From positions 1 to 18,712 of the forward strand of contig JAFGNC010000002.1 of assembly GCA_016927175.1 (NCBI GenBank): 18,712 bases of DNA, read 5' to 3'. The translations under genes were made by a program, and so were the position numbers. A model generated the notes under the pieces. That model had not been told where the DNA came from. It ran no database searches and saw only the letters and a program-made list of their open reading frames with translations. Position 1 is the stretch's first letter. Each line of letters opens with the position of its first letter. Below, piece after piece: positions 1-7,805 of this stretch. This stretch comes from Gammaproteobacteria bacterium. GTDB lineage: Bacteria; Pseudomonadota; Gammaproteobacteria; Steroidobacterales; Rariloculaceae.

Positions 1-1197
1 GCCGCCGAGTTCGTCGAGATGATCGTCGGCGTCGGCGCGGCGCGCGTGCGCGACCTGTTCAAGCAGGCGCGCGAGAATGCGCCCGCGATCATCTTCATCG
101 ACGAGCTCGATGCGATCGGGCGCGCGCGCGGCGGCGTCGCGATCGGCGGCGCGTCGAGTGAGCAGGAGCAGACGCTGAATCAGATCCTGACGGAAATGGA
201 CGGCTTCTCGAGCCGCGAAGGGATCATCGTGCTGGCCGCGACGAACCAGCCCGACGTGCTCGACCGCGCGCTGCTGCGGCCCGGCCGCTTCGACAGGCGC
301 GTCGTCGTGAACCTGCCGGACAAGAGCGGCCGCGTGGAGATCCTGAAGATACACACGCGCAACGTTCCGCTCGCGCAGGACGTCGCGCTCGACGAGCTCG
401 CCGCGTCGACCCCGGGGTTTTCGGGCGCGGACATCCGCAATCTCGTCAACGAGGCGGCGCTGCTCGCCGCGCGCCGCGAGCAGAGCGACGTGCGCCCGCG
501 CGATTTCCTCGACGCGCTGGAGAAGATCGTGCTGGGCCCCGAGCGGCCGCTGCTGCTGACGCAGGACGACCGCGAGCGCATCGCCTACCACGAGAGCGGC
601 CACGCGATTCTCGGGATCGTCGTGCCCGGCGCGGATCCCGTCCATCGGGTCACGATCGTGCCGCGCGGCCAGGCGCTCGGCGTCACGTACCAGCGGCCGG
701 ACAGCGATCGTTACAACTATCCGGAAGCTTACCTGCGAGCGCGCATCGTCGGCATGCTGGGCGGGCGTGCCGCGGAGGAGATCGTCTACGGAACGCGGAC
801 GACCGGTGCCGAGAACGACATCGCTCAGGCCACGGAGCTCGCGCGCAACATGGCAACCCGCTGGGGCATGAGCGAGGAGATCGGGCTCGTGCAGCTCGCG
901 CCGCAGCGCAACCCCTACCTGAGCGGCCCGGGCGGCTCTTGGGGCTACGGCGGCGAGAAGCCGTTCAGCGAGGAAACGGCGCGGGCGATCGACGCCGAAG
1001 TGCGCCGTATCATCGGCGAGAGCCATGCGACGGCCCGGCAGCTGCTCGAGAAGCACCGCGGCGCGCTCGACGCGCTCGCTCGCGCGCTGCTCGAGCGCGA
1101 GACCCTCGACGAGCGGGAGATCCTCGAGGTCACCGGGCTCGAGGCGGCGGCGGCGCTCGAGGACGGGCCGGACCGCGCCGCGGGCGCAGGCGCCTGA
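1..1197 (+). CDS. ftsH: ATP-dependent zinc metalloprotease FtsH, C-terminal part (5' end outside window)
   Basis: FtsH is a hexameric inner-membrane AAA+ protease that extracts and degrades misfolded membrane proteins and short-lived regulators. The frame is open from base 1, so the gene starts upstream. The transmembrane segments and Walker A are not visible here. What is seen, in order: the Walker B stretch IIFIDELDAIG (about 88-120), the second region of homology ending in LLRPGRFDRR, the AAA lid, then the M41 peptidase domain with zinc motif HESGH (589-603) and the third-ligand aspartate in TGAENDIAQAT (codon 817-819). E. coli FtsH has HEAGH, and the Ala-to-Ser change keeps HExxH. The tail after the peptidase domain is short and alanine-rich. 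It converges on the minus-strand mbfA gene, 98 bases away. Family identity is certain; which paralogue it is, if there are several, cannot be told. Confidence 0.97.
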   Translation, partial: AAEFVEMIVGVGAARVRDLFKQARENAPAIIFIDELDAIGRARGGVAIGGASSEQEQTLNQILTEMDGFSSREGIIVLAATNQPDVLDRALLRPGRFDRRVVVNLPDKSGRVEILKIHTRNVPLAQDVALDELAASTPGFSGADIRNLVNEAALLAARREQSDVRPRDFLDALEKIVLGPERPLLLTQDDRERIAYHESGHAILGIVVPGADPVHRVTIVPRGQALGVTYQRPDSDRYNYPEAYLRARIVGMLGGRAAEEIVYGTRTTGAENDIAQATELARNMATRWGMSEEIGLVQLAPQRNPYLSGPGGSWGYGGEKPFSEETARAIDAEVRRIIGESHATARQLLEKHRGALDALARALLERETLDEREILEVTGLEAAAALEDGPDRAAGAGA

Positions 1198-1204
1198 GAC
1201 CGAG

Positions 1205-1218
1205 CGGGCGGCCGCCCG
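1205..1218. terminator. GC-rich perfect palindrome after ftsH, possible terminator stem
   Basis: A 14-base perfect palindrome (CGGGCGGCCGCCCG) begins 7 bases after the ftsH stop codon, in the 98-base gap between convergent ftsH and mbfA. It could fold in transcripts from either strand. There is no T-run behind it on either side, so it is not a canonical intrinsic terminator, and in sequence this GC-rich such palindromes can arise by chance. Confidence 0.22.
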
Positions 1219-1295
1219 AGACCGTGCGCCGGCGTGAGGTCGGCACACGCGCCGCCGGACGACGCAGACGCGCGGCATTCGGGATCGCCGGATCG

Positions 1296-2432
1296 TCAGG
1301 CCAGCGTCACGCCGATCAGCGCCCCGGCTGCGTAAGTGATGCCGGCCGCGGCCGCGCCGATCGTCACCTGTCTGACGGCGGAGTAGACGGGACCGCGTCC
1401 GCTGAACAGCGACGTCGCGACCCCGAGCGCCGCGGACGCCGCGATGCTGGCGCCGAGGCTCCACGCGATGCCGGCCGCGCCGGCCGTGAGGAAGAACGGC
1501 AGTACCGGAAAAATCGCGCCGACCGCGAACAGCACGAACGAGAACCCGGCGGCGCTCCACGGATTGCCGCCCATCTCGGCCGGATCTATGCCGAGCTCTT
1601 CGCGCGCCAGCGTGTCGAGCGCCTGCTCCTTGTCGCGCATGATCTCCGCCGCGACCCGCTGCGCGTCCTCGCGCGGCAGACCCTTGGCCTGGAAGATCAG
1701 CGCGAGCTCCTTGCGCTCGGCCTCCGGCGTTTCCTCTATCTCCCGCGCCTCGCGCTCGATCTGCGAGCGTGCGAGCTCGCGTGAGTTCGTGACCGACAGC
1801 CATTCGCCGAGCGCCATCGACAGGGCGCCGGCGATCAGCCCCGCAAGGCCCGTCATCAGGATCGTCTCGGACGCGGCGCCGGCGCCGGCGACGCCCATGA
1901 CGAGCGACAGGTTCGACACGAGCCCGTCGTTCGCGCCGAGCACGGCGGCGCGCAGCTCGTTGCCGGAGCCGCGGCGATGCCATCGCTCGGCGCGCGCGAT
2001 CTCGGCTCCGGCGAGCCCGCCGCCGCTCGTCACGGCGGCCTGTATCACGGCCGCATGTCCGCGCTCCTCGGACGAAAGATGCGCCGCGTCGGCCTGCCCC
2101 GCGTACTTGTCGCGGTCCGCCAGCTCCGTCGACGCCACGGTCGGCAGCACGAACCGCGGACCGAAGCGCTGCGCGAGACGCGCCAGCACGCGCGTGCGGA
2201 AGCTCGGCACGAAGTGCTCCGCGTCGACGCCGGCCTCCGCGAGCTTGGCTCGCCACGTCTCGGCGTGCTCGGCTTCCGCTCGCGACAGCTGCATGAACAG
2301 GTCCTTGCGGACGGGGTCCTGTTCCGCTGCCGCGAGCGCGGCGTACAAGGCGGAGCCGTCGAGCTCGTCGCGCAGGTTTTCGGCATAGCGATCGATGTCG
2401 GGCTGCGGCGTGTGCAGGCGTCTTCTGATCAT
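1296..2432 (-). CDS. mbfA: Membrane-bound ferritin-like protein with C-terminal VIT1/CCC1 iron transporter domain (MbfA type)
   Basis: The 378-residue protein fuses two domains. Residues about 10-150 form a ferritin/rubrerythrin-like four-helix domain, with carboxylate and histidine ligands at E23, E53-x-x-H56 and, in the second half, ELADRDKY and SEERGH. From about residue 155 comes a VIT1/CCC1 transporter domain with the family signatures VLGANDGLVSN and AGALSMALGEWLSV, a charged cytoplasmic helical segment rich in Glu, and three more hydrophobic helices to the C-terminus. Known relatives in rhizobia and agrobacteria (MbfA) export iron and protect against iron plus peroxide. Transport of ferrous iron, perhaps also manganese, out of the cytoplasm is inferred. 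The ATG at 2432 has no Shine-Dalgarno sequence but lies just after a TACAAT box (see 2440-2445). It is the last gene of a leftward trio, 183 bases after the AI-2E gene, so it may be transcribed on its own. Confidence 0.93.
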   Translation of the reverse strand: MIRRRLHTPQPDIDRYAENLRDELDGSALYAALAAAEQDPVRKDLFMQLSRAEAEHAETWRAKLAEAGVDAEHFVPSFRTRVLARLAQRFGPRFVLPTVASTELADRDKYAGQADAAHLSSEERGHAAVIQAAVTSGGGLAGAEIARAERWHRRGSGNELRAAVLGANDGLVSNLSLVMGVAGAGAASETILMTGLAGLIAGALSMALGEWLSVTNSRELARSQIEREAREIEETPEAERKELALIFQAKGLPREDAQRVAAEIMRDKEQALDTLAREELGIDPAEMGGNPWSAAGFSFVLFAVGAIFPVLPFFLTAGAAGIAWSLGASIAASAALGVATSLFSGRGPVYSAVRQVTIGAAAAGITYAAGALIGVTLA

Positions 2433-2439
2433 GGCGCGT

Positions 2440-2445
2440 ATTGTA
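2440..2445 (-). promoter_or_regulatory. Candidate -10 box for mbfA, suggesting a leaderless transcript
   Basis: On the minus strand TACAAT ends 7 bases before the mbfA ATG. If it is a sigma-70 -10 element, transcription would begin at or within a base or two of the start codon. This agrees with the absence of a ribosome binding site there. No good -35 hexamer is visible 16-18 bases upstream. An AT-rich hexamer is conspicuous in this GC-rich DNA, but the call rests on one box. Confidence 0.35.
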
Positions 2446-2615
2446 GGCGGGAACGCACCGGTCCGAGGCGCTTCGGCCGAGCAGTGCCGATTCGCCGATG
2501 CCGCGCGATGCGCAGGAAAGGGCGTGTCCCGGTGCCGGCCCTGTTCGAAGACGAGATCATGGACAGGCTGCTCGAGCAGGGTCTGCTCGCGGCCGGCGCC
2601 GAATGAGCGGACGCG

Positions 2616-3677
2616 TCACGCGCGGCGCGAAGCGGTGAAGATGTCCCACGCGACGAGGAACAGCGCGGCAATCAGCGGACCGAGCAGAAGCCCGTTCATG
2701 CCGAAGATAGCGAGTCCGCCGAGCGTCGAGATCAGCACGACGTAGTCGGGGATCTTCGTGTCCTTCCCGACCAGTATCGGGCGCAGCACGTTGTCCACGA
2801 GGCTGATCACGAGCGCGCCGAACGCGAGCAGCACGATGCCCTGCCAGACCCTGCCCGTCGCGAGCAGATAAACGCCGAGCGGGAACCAAACGACCGGTGC
2901 GCCGATCGCGGGGAGCAGCGACAGCAGGCCCATCACGACGCCCCACAGCGCCGACGCCGGAACACCCAGCACCCACAGGATCAGCCCGCCGAGCGCTCCC
3001 TGCACGACGGCAACGGACAGCGTGCCCTTGATCATTGCGCGCACGACAGTCGTCAGCTTGCCGATCAGCGCGTTCTGCTGCTCGGGCCGCAGCGGGATGG
3101 CCGTCTGTATTCGGGCGGCGAGCTCGTCCCCGTCCCGCAGCAGGAAGAACAGCAGATACAGCATCACGAACAGCCCGACGACGAGGTTGAAAGTGTTCTG
3201 ACCGACGTCGAGAAGCTGCTGCGCCAGAAACTGACTTCCCGCCTGCAGTCCGGCCGCGACCCTTTCCTGCAGGTCGCCGAGGTTCGCGATGCCGAAGCGG
3301 CGAAGCAGATCGACGGCCCATTGCGGCAGCGCATCCACGGCCCGCAGCAGGTAGGCCCCGAAATCGAGCTCGCCCGCCTGGATGCGGTCGTAGACTCCGG
3401 CGGCCTGACGCACGAGCAGGGCGCCGACCAGCATCAGCGGCACGATCACGATGACGACGATGATGACGAGCGTCGTCAGCGCGGCGACGTTTTCGCGCTC
3501 GCGCATCGCTTTGCAGAGCCGCCGGTACAGCGGCGCGAACAGGATCGCGATCGCGGCCCCCCAAAGCACGGCGCCGTAGAAGGGCCACACGATCCATGCG
3601 AACGCGGCCGTCACGGCCGCGACGAGCAGCACGAACGCTTTGTCTTCGAGCGACGACGGGTGACTGCGCCCGGTCAT
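2616..3677 (-). CDS. AI-2E family (PerM/TqsA-like, UPF0118) membrane transporter
   Basis: A 353-residue polytopic membrane protein of the AI-2E exporter superfamily. Hydrophobic segments lie at about residues 15-45 (two helices) and 65-90, then an amphipathic soluble stretch (about 95-150), then NTFNLVVGLFVMLYLLFFLLRDG, the segment GTLSVAVVQGALGGLILWVLG, and the C-terminal family signature from LLSLLPAIGAPVVW through LVDNVLRPILVG to LLLGPLIAALFLV. Length and helix pattern match the family. Members have been linked to autoinducer-2 export (TqsA) or sodium/lithium-proton antiport, so the substrate here is unknown. The ATG at 3677 directly follows the N-terminal MTGRSHP leader. No strong ribosome binding site is seen. 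It starts 43 bases after the malQ stop on the same strand, so co-transcription is likely, although no functional link is evident. Confidence 0.93.
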   Translation of the reverse strand: MTGRSHPSSLEDKAFVLLVAAVTAAFAWIVWPFYGAVLWGAAIAILFAPLYRRLCKAMRERENVAALTTLVIIVVIVIVPLMLVGALLVRQAAGVYDRIQAGELDFGAYLLRAVDALPQWAVDLLRRFGIANLGDLQERVAAGLQAGSQFLAQQLLDVGQNTFNLVVGLFVMLYLLFFLLRDGDELAARIQTAIPLRPEQQNALIGKLTTVVRAMIKGTLSVAVVQGALGGLILWVLGVPASALWGVVMGLLSLLPAIGAPVVWFPLGVYLLATGRVWQGIVLLAFGALVISLVDNVLRPILVGKDTKIPDYVVLISTLGGLAIFGMNGLLLGPLIAALFLVAWDIFTASRRA

Positions 3678-3720
3678 TCTGTGGCGGGGACCGCGGAGCG
3701 GCTGGGCGGGACCGCCTTCA

Positions 3721-5874
3721 TCAGCGCCCCGGCGCTCGCCGGGCTTCGTTCATCAGCGCCGCGATCTTCGCGACCAGCCGCCTGGCCTCGAGCTCCTCGA
3801 CGGCGGCGGCCTGGCGTCTTTGCCAGTTGGGATAGCCTTCCGTGCTGCCCGGCAGGTTGACGAGGTCGCGCTCCTCGACCAGGTCGTCCAGCTGCACGAC
3901 CGCGAGCGCGGCGCGGGTGCTCGCCAGGAACGCGTGCACTGCGACGGCGAGAGCGGGATCGTAGCGGCTTTCGGCGCCGAAGCCTTTCGGCAGCGGGAGG
4001 CCCAGCGAGCGGAGCGCCTCGACGACGTGCCGGCGGTCGCGCGCGCGCCGCTCGCGCTGCTCGGCATGCGTCGACTCGTCGGGGTAAAGGCCGTTCTGCT
4101 GTTTCAGCTCGATGTCCCGCTCTTCCCACCAGCCGCGCAGCGGCGCGAGGTCGTGACTGCCGACTGCCGCGAGCGAGAGCGGCGGATACTGCCGAGGCGC
4201 GATCAGCCGGCCCTGCTCGTCGTGCTCGAAGAACAGGATTCTATACGACAGGATGCCGCGGTCGCTCAGCTCCTCCCTGAAGCCGGGAGGTACCGTGCCG
4301 AGGTCCTCGCCGACGACGATGCATCGGTGGCGGCGGCTTTCGAGCGCGATGATGCCGGTCAGATCGTCGCGTGGATACGAGACGTACGCGCCTTCGGCAG
4401 GCGGCCGGTCTTTCGGCACCCAATAAAGATGCTGCAGCCCGATCGCGTGGTCGATGCGCAGCCCTCCGGCATGGCGCATGTTCGCGCGGATCATGTCGAT
4501 GAAGGCGGAGTAGCCGTGCCTGCGCAGCGCGCGCGGCTCGAAGGGTGGAAGGCCCCAGTCCTGACCCGCAGGGTTGAATACGTCCGCCGGCGCGCCGGCG
4601 CTCGCGCCGGCGGCGAACAGCGGCGCATCGGACCAGGCTTCCGCTCCGGCCCTGTCGGCGCCGACGGCGAGATCGCGGTACAGTCCGATGGCGACGCCGG
4701 CGTCGCGGGCCGCATCGGCGGCCTGCTTCAGCTGCTCGTCGGCGATCCATTGCAGCCATGCGAAGAAGTCGATGCGCCGGCGGTTGCGCTGCGCGAAGTG
4801 CTCGACCTCGGGCGACTCGGCGTTTCGATAGGCGCGGGGCCAGCGCCGCCAGTCCGCCTGCGCGGACGAGCGCGCGGCGAAGTGCTCGCGCAGCGCCTGC
4901 CAGACGCAGAAGCGTTCGAGCTCTTCGCCCTGCTCGCGACGAAACGCTTCGAATGCCCGACGTCTCTCCGGCGCAACCGCGGACTGCTCGAACAGCGTCT
5001 CGAGCACGGGCAGCTTCAGCTCGGCGACGGCAGCGTAATCGACGAGCTCCCCTTGCCGGCAGCGTCCGACGCGGGCGAGAAACTCGGTCGACTCGACGAC
5101 GGTGCGGGCACGGTCGCAGCCCTTCAGCTCCGGAACCGCCGTCACGTCGATGTACAGGGCGTTCAGGAAGAGGCGGCTCGCGGGGGAGTAGGGGCTCGCG
5201 TGCCGCGGGTTGTCGACGAAGCCCGCATGCAGCGGGTTCAGTCCTATTACGGACGCGCCGAGCCGTCCCGCGATCGCCGCGAACTGCTTCAGATCGGAAA
5301 AGTCGCCGATGCCCCAGTTGCGCTCCGAACGCAGCATGTAGAGCTGAACGGAGATGCCCCAGACGCGTCCGCCGCGTTCGAGATGCTCGGGCACCCAGCA
5401 GCGGTCCGGCACGACGATCAGGGGCGCCTCGCCGCGTTCCCGGCCGTCCGCCCGCAGACGCAGCGCGTGGTAGCCGAGCGGGAGCCGCAGCTTCAGCTCG
5501 AGGCGACGGCGCTCGCGTCGGCGCTGCCGGCCGAGCAGCTCGAGCTCGGCGAATCTGGCGCGCCCGGCGTGCTCGGCTCCTTGTTCCTCGACCACGTGCC
5601 ATTCGATCTCGGCGCAACCTGCCGGAAGCGTGACGGTCACACCCGCCGGCAGCCGCGATTCGCGAACCACGATCGGCTCCAGCGGCCGGGTCCACTCGTC
5701 GCGCTCGAGCTCTGCGAGAGCCTTCTCCGCGTCCGCCGTGCGCTCGACGCGGATACCCATCGCCGCGAGCAGGCGCCGCTTCACGGAAGCGGATGGTCGG
5801 CGCACGGTTCCGCCGGCATCGCGGAACTCCGGCTCTATGCCGCAGCGGTCGGCCAGGCGGTCGAGGGGGCGCAT
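3721..5874 (-). CDS. malQ: 4-alpha-glucanotransferase (amylomaltase, GH77)
   Basis: This enzyme transfers alpha-1,4-glucan segments between maltodextrins in the cytoplasm (disproportionation), feeding maltose or glycogen metabolism. With the ATG at 5874 the product is 717 residues, close to the roughly 700 of E. coli MalQ, and includes the N-terminal beta-rich region of long proteobacterial MalQ proteins (about residues 1-150). The GH77 catalytic triad is visible: nucleophile D475 in GLRIDHAIG, acid/base E523 in VVGEDLGTVP, and D575 in VGSHDLAPLRGWW (other family members usually read THD). An in-frame GTG 45 bases upstream would add 15 residues (MHAAIASVSFPPRSS) that look like untranslated leader. 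The ATG has a weak GGAG four bases before it. It is the first gene of the leftward set and diverges from the response regulator. No glycogen or maltose genes are nearby. Confidence 0.94.
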   Translation of the reverse strand: MRPLDRLADRCGIEPEFRDAGGTVRRPSASVKRRLLAAMGIRVERTADAEKALAELERDEWTRPLEPIVVRESRLPAGVTVTLPAGCAEIEWHVVEEQGAEHAGRARFAELELLGRQRRRERRRLELKLRLPLGYHALRLRADGRERGEAPLIVVPDRCWVPEHLERGGRVWGISVQLYMLRSERNWGIGDFSDLKQFAAIAGRLGASVIGLNPLHAGFVDNPRHASPYSPASRLFLNALYIDVTAVPELKGCDRARTVVESTEFLARVGRCRQGELVDYAAVAELKLPVLETLFEQSAVAPERRRAFEAFRREQGEELERFCVWQALREHFAARSSAQADWRRWPRAYRNAESPEVEHFAQRNRRRIDFFAWLQWIADEQLKQAADAARDAGVAIGLYRDLAVGADRAGAEAWSDAPLFAAGASAGAPADVFNPAGQDWGLPPFEPRALRRHGYSAFIDMIRANMRHAGGLRIDHAIGLQHLYWVPKDRPPAEGAYVSYPRDDLTGIIALESRRHRCIVVGEDLGTVPPGFREELSDRGILSYRILFFEHDEQGRLIAPRQYPPLSLAAVGSHDLAPLRGWWEERDIELKQQNGLYPDESTHAEQRERRARDRRHVVEALRSLGLPLPKGFGAESRYDPALAVAVHAFLASTRAALAVVQLDDLVEERDLVNLPGSTEGYPNWQRRQAAAVEELEARRLVAKIAALMNEARRAPGR

Positions 5875-6244
5875 CGAGCTCCGCGGGGGGAAGGAGACGG
5901 ATGCAATCGCCGCATGCACGACTCATGCCCGGCCGGCGCGCTGGCATGGCGCTTGCAGACGAGGATGGCTCCGCAGTCGCCCGGGCGGAATCCAGGATCG
6001 AATGCGGAGGCGCCGAACGGCTTCGACGCGTCCCGCAGGCCGACTGCGGGAATACCGCGTCGACGGCGCTGATTGAGCCGGCGGCATCGATCCGCTCGCG
6101 GGTGGACCAGGGACGGGAAAATCCGTAGTTGCGAACGAAACATCCTCTTGACACGCGTCCCGCCGCCCGTGCGCGCACGCTGCGGTGCTGGCGGAGTCTC
6201 ACGGCCGGGTGGTCGCGGCTTTCGCATCCTTCGACGACGGCGAC
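5875..6244. other. Divergent intergenic region between malQ and the response regulator
   Basis: About 370 bases separate the two divergently read genes, so promoters for both should lie here. The only recognisable element is a perfect TTGACA at 6148-6153 on the plus strand, but no -10-like hexamer sits 16-18 bases after it. Open frames crossing the region have arginine- and alanine-rich translations without recognisable domains and look like chance frames in GC-rich DNA. I see no RNA gene or repeat. Confidence 0.5.
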
Positions 6245-6580
6245 GTGAAGACGATCCTCGTCGTCGACGACGAAGCCGACATCGCGCTGACGCTGCAGGC
6301 GTTCGTCGAGCTGCACGGGTTCCGCGTCGTCGTCGCCTACGACGGCGTCGAAGCGCTGCAGAAGGCGCTGTCCGACCCTCCCGACCTGATCGTCACGGAC
6401 GTCACGATGCCGCGCATGAACGGATTGGAGCTCGTGGAGAAGCTGCGCGAGTCGGCGGCTGGACAGGACATCCCGGTCATTCTGATCTCGGCGCGCGACT
6501 ATCGCAGCGCGCTGCCCTATTTCCGGAAGCCTTTCGACCCGAACGCGCTGATCGAGGAGATCAGGCGGTTGTTGCCGTAG
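6245..6580 (+). CDS. Stand-alone response-regulator receiver domain with shortened alpha4 region
   Basis: A 111-residue single-domain CheY-like protein, expected to take a phosphoryl group from a histidine kinase and signal by protein contact, since there is no output domain. The acidic pair D8-D9 (VVDDE), phospho-acceptor D52 (IVTDVTMP), switch serine S82 (ILISA) and lysine K95 (FRKPFD) are all present. The S82-to-K95 distance is 13 residues, against 22 between T87 and K109 in E. coli CheY, so most of beta4-alpha4-beta5 is trimmed. I chose the GTG at 6245 because the domain begins directly with KTILVVDDE. A GTG at 6185 would add 20 residues without domain similarity, and neither start has a clear ribosome binding site. 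No kinase or other two-component gene is in the window. The partner is unknown. Confidence 0.85.
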   Translation: MKTILVVDDEADIALTLQAFVELHGFRVVVAYDGVEALQKALSDPPDLIVTDVTMPRMNGLELVEKLRESAAGQDIPVILISARDYRSALPYFRKPFDPNALIEEIRRLLP

Positions 6581-6670
6581 CGGCCGCACATCGTCCGCGG
6601 AAGGCCGGGATGGGGAGCCTGGAGCCTGCGTCGATCCGGGCGCGGCGCGGTCCGGATGTTGCAGCGCGAA

Positions 6671-6687
6671 GGGCGGGCCGGGGCGGG
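6671..6687 (+). other. Canonical G-quadruplex motif
   Basis: The plus strand reads GGGCGGGCCGGGGCGGG: four G-runs of at least three joined by loops of 1, 2 and 1 bases. This meets the standard G3+N1-7 rule with very short loops. More G-runs follow to about 6715. It lies 270 bases upstream of the glycosyltransferase start and 90 bases after the response regulator stop, on the sense strand of both. Folding is predicted from pattern only. Confidence 0.5.
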
Positions 6688-6777
6688 CCCGGGGCCGGCC
6701 GGGCGGTGCCCCGGCGGGACGCCGGTTACAGGGACTGCAAGACGGATTGCAATTTCTGGTGGCAGTAAAACGACAGC

Positions 6778-6791
6778 CTGCACGGGTGCAG
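6778..6791. repeat. Short inverted repeat, possible operator
   Basis: CTGCAC-GG-GTGCAG has perfect six-base arms around two bases, about 150 bases upstream of the glycosyltransferase start. A two-base gap is tight for a hairpin loop, so a dimeric-protein binding site is the more natural reading. Only one copy is seen and no regulator gene lies beside it, so this is weak. Confidence 0.25.
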
Positions 6792-6940
6792 CGGCGGCGG
6801 CAGACGCGGTATCGTGCGCGCAGCGGTGGGCCCGGTGCCGGTGCCGGCAGGGCACGGATCTTGCTTAGGCGAGTCGGGGGATCGCGCCGCCGCGAGGAGC
6901 CGGCTGCGCGATGCGAAAAAGATAACGACAGAACAAAAGA

Positions 6941-7792
6941 ATGAGAACCGTGGTGCGAGTAGCCGAAGGAAATTCAGCGGCCGAGCGTCGGTCGTCGCGG
7001 GCGTTTCGCGGCAGAAAGCCGGGGCGGGCCCGAGCCGCGTCCGCCCCGAGGGTCGACGTGATCGGGTCGAAGATCAGCCTCTGCGACGCGGATAGGAGCC
7101 TCGCGCTGCTCGAAACCCGCCTGCGCGACGGCGAGGGCGGTTACGTCTGCTTCACCAACGTCCACGCCGCCGTCATGGGGCGCCGGGATCCGCGCTTCAG
7201 GCTCGTCACGAACGAGTCCTTCCTCAGCGTGGCCGACGGCAAGCCCGTCTATTGGGCCGGCAAGCTGAACGGCGGCGCCGGAATCGGCCACGTGCCGGGC
7301 CCGGACTTCATGCTGCTCGCGATGCGGCACTTCAGGGATCGCCGGCATTTCCTGTACGGCTCGACACCGGAGGTGCTGTCGCGCCTCGTGCCGGCGCTCC
7401 AGGCGGAAATTCCGGGCCTGGACATCTGCGGCACGTTCGCGCCGCCGTTCAAGCAGCTGACGCGCGAGGAGAAGCAACAGCACTACGAGATGATCCGGCA
7501 GTCGGGCGCCGACTTCGTCTGGGTCGGTCTCGGCGCCCCGAAGCAGGAACAGTGGATGGCCGATGCGTGGCCGTTCCTCGCGCCGAGCGTGCTGCTCGGC
7601 GTCGGCGCAGCGTTCGATTTCCATTCCGGCAAAACGCCCCGCGCTCCGGCGAAGCTGCGCCACGCCGGGCTCGAGTGGCTGTACCGCCTGGCGCAGGAGC
7701 CGAGGCGTCTCGGCAAGCGTTACCTGGTCACGAACACGCTGTTCCTGTGGTACACGCTCGCGGATCGGCTCGCGTCGACCCGCAATTTCTGA
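6941..7792 (+). CDS. WecG/TagA/CpsF family glycosyltransferase (GT26)
   Basis: A predicted transferase of a UDP-activated sugar (often N-acetylmannosamine, its uronic acid, or glucuronate) onto a lipid-linked intermediate at the inner face of the membrane, for exopolysaccharide or cell-surface glycan. Of 283 residues, the GT26 domain covers about 38-280, with VIGSKISLCDADRSL, YVCFTNVHAAV, VADGKPVYWAG, GPDFMLLAM, DFVWVGLGAPKQEQWM and the family's C-terminal GVGAAFDFHSG followed by GLEWLYRLAQEPRRL. The ATG at 6941 gives an extra, basic, low-complexity N-terminus of about 35 residues. A GTG near residue 39 would be too late to keep the first strand, so I keep the ATG, although its ribosome binding site is poor. 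It is isolated from other polysaccharide genes and converges on the aldehyde dehydrogenase with only 13 bases between stops. The donor sugar cannot be inferred. Confidence 0.92.
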   Translation: MRTVVRVAEGNSAAERRSSRAFRGRKPGRARAASAPRVDVIGSKISLCDADRSLALLETRLRDGEGGYVCFTNVHAAVMGRRDPRFRLVTNESFLSVADGKPVYWAGKLNGGAGIGHVPGPDFMLLAMRHFRDRRHFLYGSTPEVLSRLVPALQAEIPGLDICGTFAPPFKQLTREEKQQHYEMIRQSGADFVWVGLGAPKQEQWMADAWPFLAPSVLLGVGAAFDFHSGKTPRAPAKLRHAGLEWLYRLAQEPRRLGKRYLVTNTLFLWYTLADRLASTRNF

Positions 7793-7805
7793 CGCGCCGC
7801 CGCCG

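Larger units (their letters stand above)
6581..6940. other. Intergenic spacer before the glycosyltransferase, with G-rich tract and palindrome
   Basis: There is no convincing gene in these 360 bases; the short frames that cross it are low-complexity Arg/Gly/Ala translations. It holds a G-quadruplex-type tract (6671-6687), an inverted repeat with 6-base arms (6778-6791), and an ATTGCAAT palindrome around 6746-6753. The last roughly 35 bases before 6941 are strikingly A-rich for this DNA, as expected for an accessible 5' leader. No confident promoter pair was found. Confidence 0.5.

Noticed and set aside
2508..2606. Small plus-strand frame of 32 codons with a fairly normal composition (contains ALFEDEIMDRLLEQGLL)
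   Set aside because: It has no ribosome binding site or recognisable domain and occupies a 183-base gap between two leftward genes, so it is more likely a chance frame; conservation would be needed to revive it.
3820..6072. Very long plus-strand open frame (750 codons) opposite malQ
   Set aside because: It is the antisense shadow of malQ in GC-rich DNA. The translation is Arg/Ala/Gly-rich without domains, while malQ has a complete catalytic triad.
6148..6153. Perfect TTGACA as a -35 box for the response regulator
   Set aside because: No -10-like hexamer lies at 16-18 bases; the region after it is G/C only. I mention it in the intergenic entry but do not call a promoter.
7793..7805. Terminator between the convergent glycosyltransferase and aldehyde dehydrogenase genes
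   Set aside because: The gap is 13 bases with no room for a stem and T-run; transcripts must end within or beyond the opposing gene.
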